A program made the translations under genes and the position numbers. DNA of 5,559 bases from Bacteroidota bacterium (GTDB lineage Bacteria > Bacteroidota > Bacteroidia > Flavobacteriales_F > PHOS-HE28). Each line of letters opens with the position of its first letter. The stretch's first letter is position 1. The DNA is taken from assembly GCA_023412755.1 (NCBI GenBank), contig JAEZCB010000279.1:1-5559 (forward strand), written 5' to 3'. This document shows positions 5,230-5,559 of this stretch, piece after piece. A model generated the notes under the pieces. It searched no databases. It worked only from the letters and a program-made list of their open reading frames with translations, and was not told the DNA's origin.

Positions 5230-5559
5230 TCAGGTCGCTAGTATCTGCAATACCCGGTAGAGATCCTCGTCCAGGTCCTTTTTTTTGTGGATCGCTTTAT
5301 CGAATGGGATCCGGGTGATCTCTCCATCAGAGACGCCGATCATCAAATTGGCATTGCCTTGCAACAGCGCTTCCACGGCGGCCACGCCCGAGCGGCTGGC
5401 AATGATCCGATCCCGCGCCGTTGGCTGGCCACCGCGCTGCATGTGGCCGATCACCGCGACACGTGTGTCATAGTGCGTGAACCGTTCCTTCACCTTGCGC
5501 GCCACATCGAACGCGCCGCCTTCCTCATCGCCTTCGGCGATCACCACTATGCTCGATGA
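5230..5559 (-). CDS. pfkA: ATP-dependent 6-phosphofructokinase, C-terminal part (partial)
   Basis: The C-terminal 109 residues of phosphofructokinase, which phosphorylates fructose 6-phosphate to fructose 1,6-bisphosphate in cytoplasmic glycolysis. The 5' end lies beyond the right edge, and the frame is open through to base 5559. The visible part begins SSSIVVIAEGDEEGG, containing the AEG segment whose Glu binds fructose 6-phosphate in E. coli (E222). Then DTRVAVIGHMQRGGQP gives the R, H and R that correspond to E. coli R243, H249 and R252 with identical spacing (R33, H39, R42 of the visible part). ARDRIIASRSG is the next conserved block. The natural C-terminus ends in RVLQILAT with TGA at 5230-5232, so this end is complete. 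The sequence fits the bacterial ATP-PFK group best, but the ATP-binding residues are outside the window, so a PPi-dependent variant cannot be excluded from sequence alone. Confidence 0.92.
   Translation of the reverse strand, partial: SSSIVVIAEGDEEGGAFDVARKVKERFTHYDTRVAVIGHMQRGGQPTARDRIIASRSGVAAVEALLQGNANLMIGVSDGEITRIPFDKAIHKKKDLDEDLYRVLQILAT

Noticed and set aside
1..5559. CRISPR array, rRNA, tRNA, complete insertion sequence or toxin-antitoxin pair
   Set aside because: No regularly spaced direct repeats, no RNA gene signatures, no transposase with paired terminal repeats, and no small toxin-antitoxin gene pair were visible.

Overview
This window looks like chromosomal DNA from a moderately GC-rich member of the Bacteroidota, possibly Flavobacteriales. 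The reasons are the DUF1572-type DinB protein, the short form of MenE, the weak or absent Shine-Dalgarno sequences, and a remnant of the lamin-tail-domain secreted proteins common in that phylum. This assignment is an inference from family resemblance; no rRNA or other phylogenetic marker is present.

Layout from left to right: (1) Positions 1-133, minus strand, hold the C-terminal catalytic part of a tyrosine recombinase, cut by the window edge and apparently decayed. (2) Positions 213-686, plus strand, encode a DinB-superfamily (DUF1572-like) four-helix metal-binding protein. (3) Positions 728-3834, minus strand, hold a compact menaquinone cluster transcribed menA, menC, menE. menC starts on the base after the menA stop, and menE overlaps the menC stop by ATGA. 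(4) Positions 3896-4228, plus strand and divergent from menA, encode a small two-helix membrane protein of unknown function. (5) Positions 4229-4470 form a non-coding gap that holds most of a long interrupted inverted repeat (4222-4319) and a smaller dyad. (6) Positions 4471-4968, plus strand, encode a Dps ferritin-like protein with a complete ferroxidase site. (7) Positions 5078-5229 hold the probable remnant of a secreted lamin-tail-domain protein, broken by a frameshift at an 8-bp inverted repeat. (8) Positions 5230-5559, minus strand, encode the C-terminal third of 6-phosphofructokinase, running off the right edge.

The functional centre is the menA-menC-menE cluster. MenC makes o-succinylbenzoate, MenE activates it to the CoA thioester, and MenA, after ring closure by MenB (not in the window), prenylates 1,4-dihydroxy-2-naphthoate at the membrane. 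Dps and pfkA are unrelated housekeeping or stress genes. I see no complete mobile element, CRISPR array, tRNA or rRNA, and no clear new multi-gene system. The least explained signals are the inverted-repeat element downstream of the small membrane protein and the two decayed gene fragments, each of which contains a short inverted repeat at the place where homology breaks.
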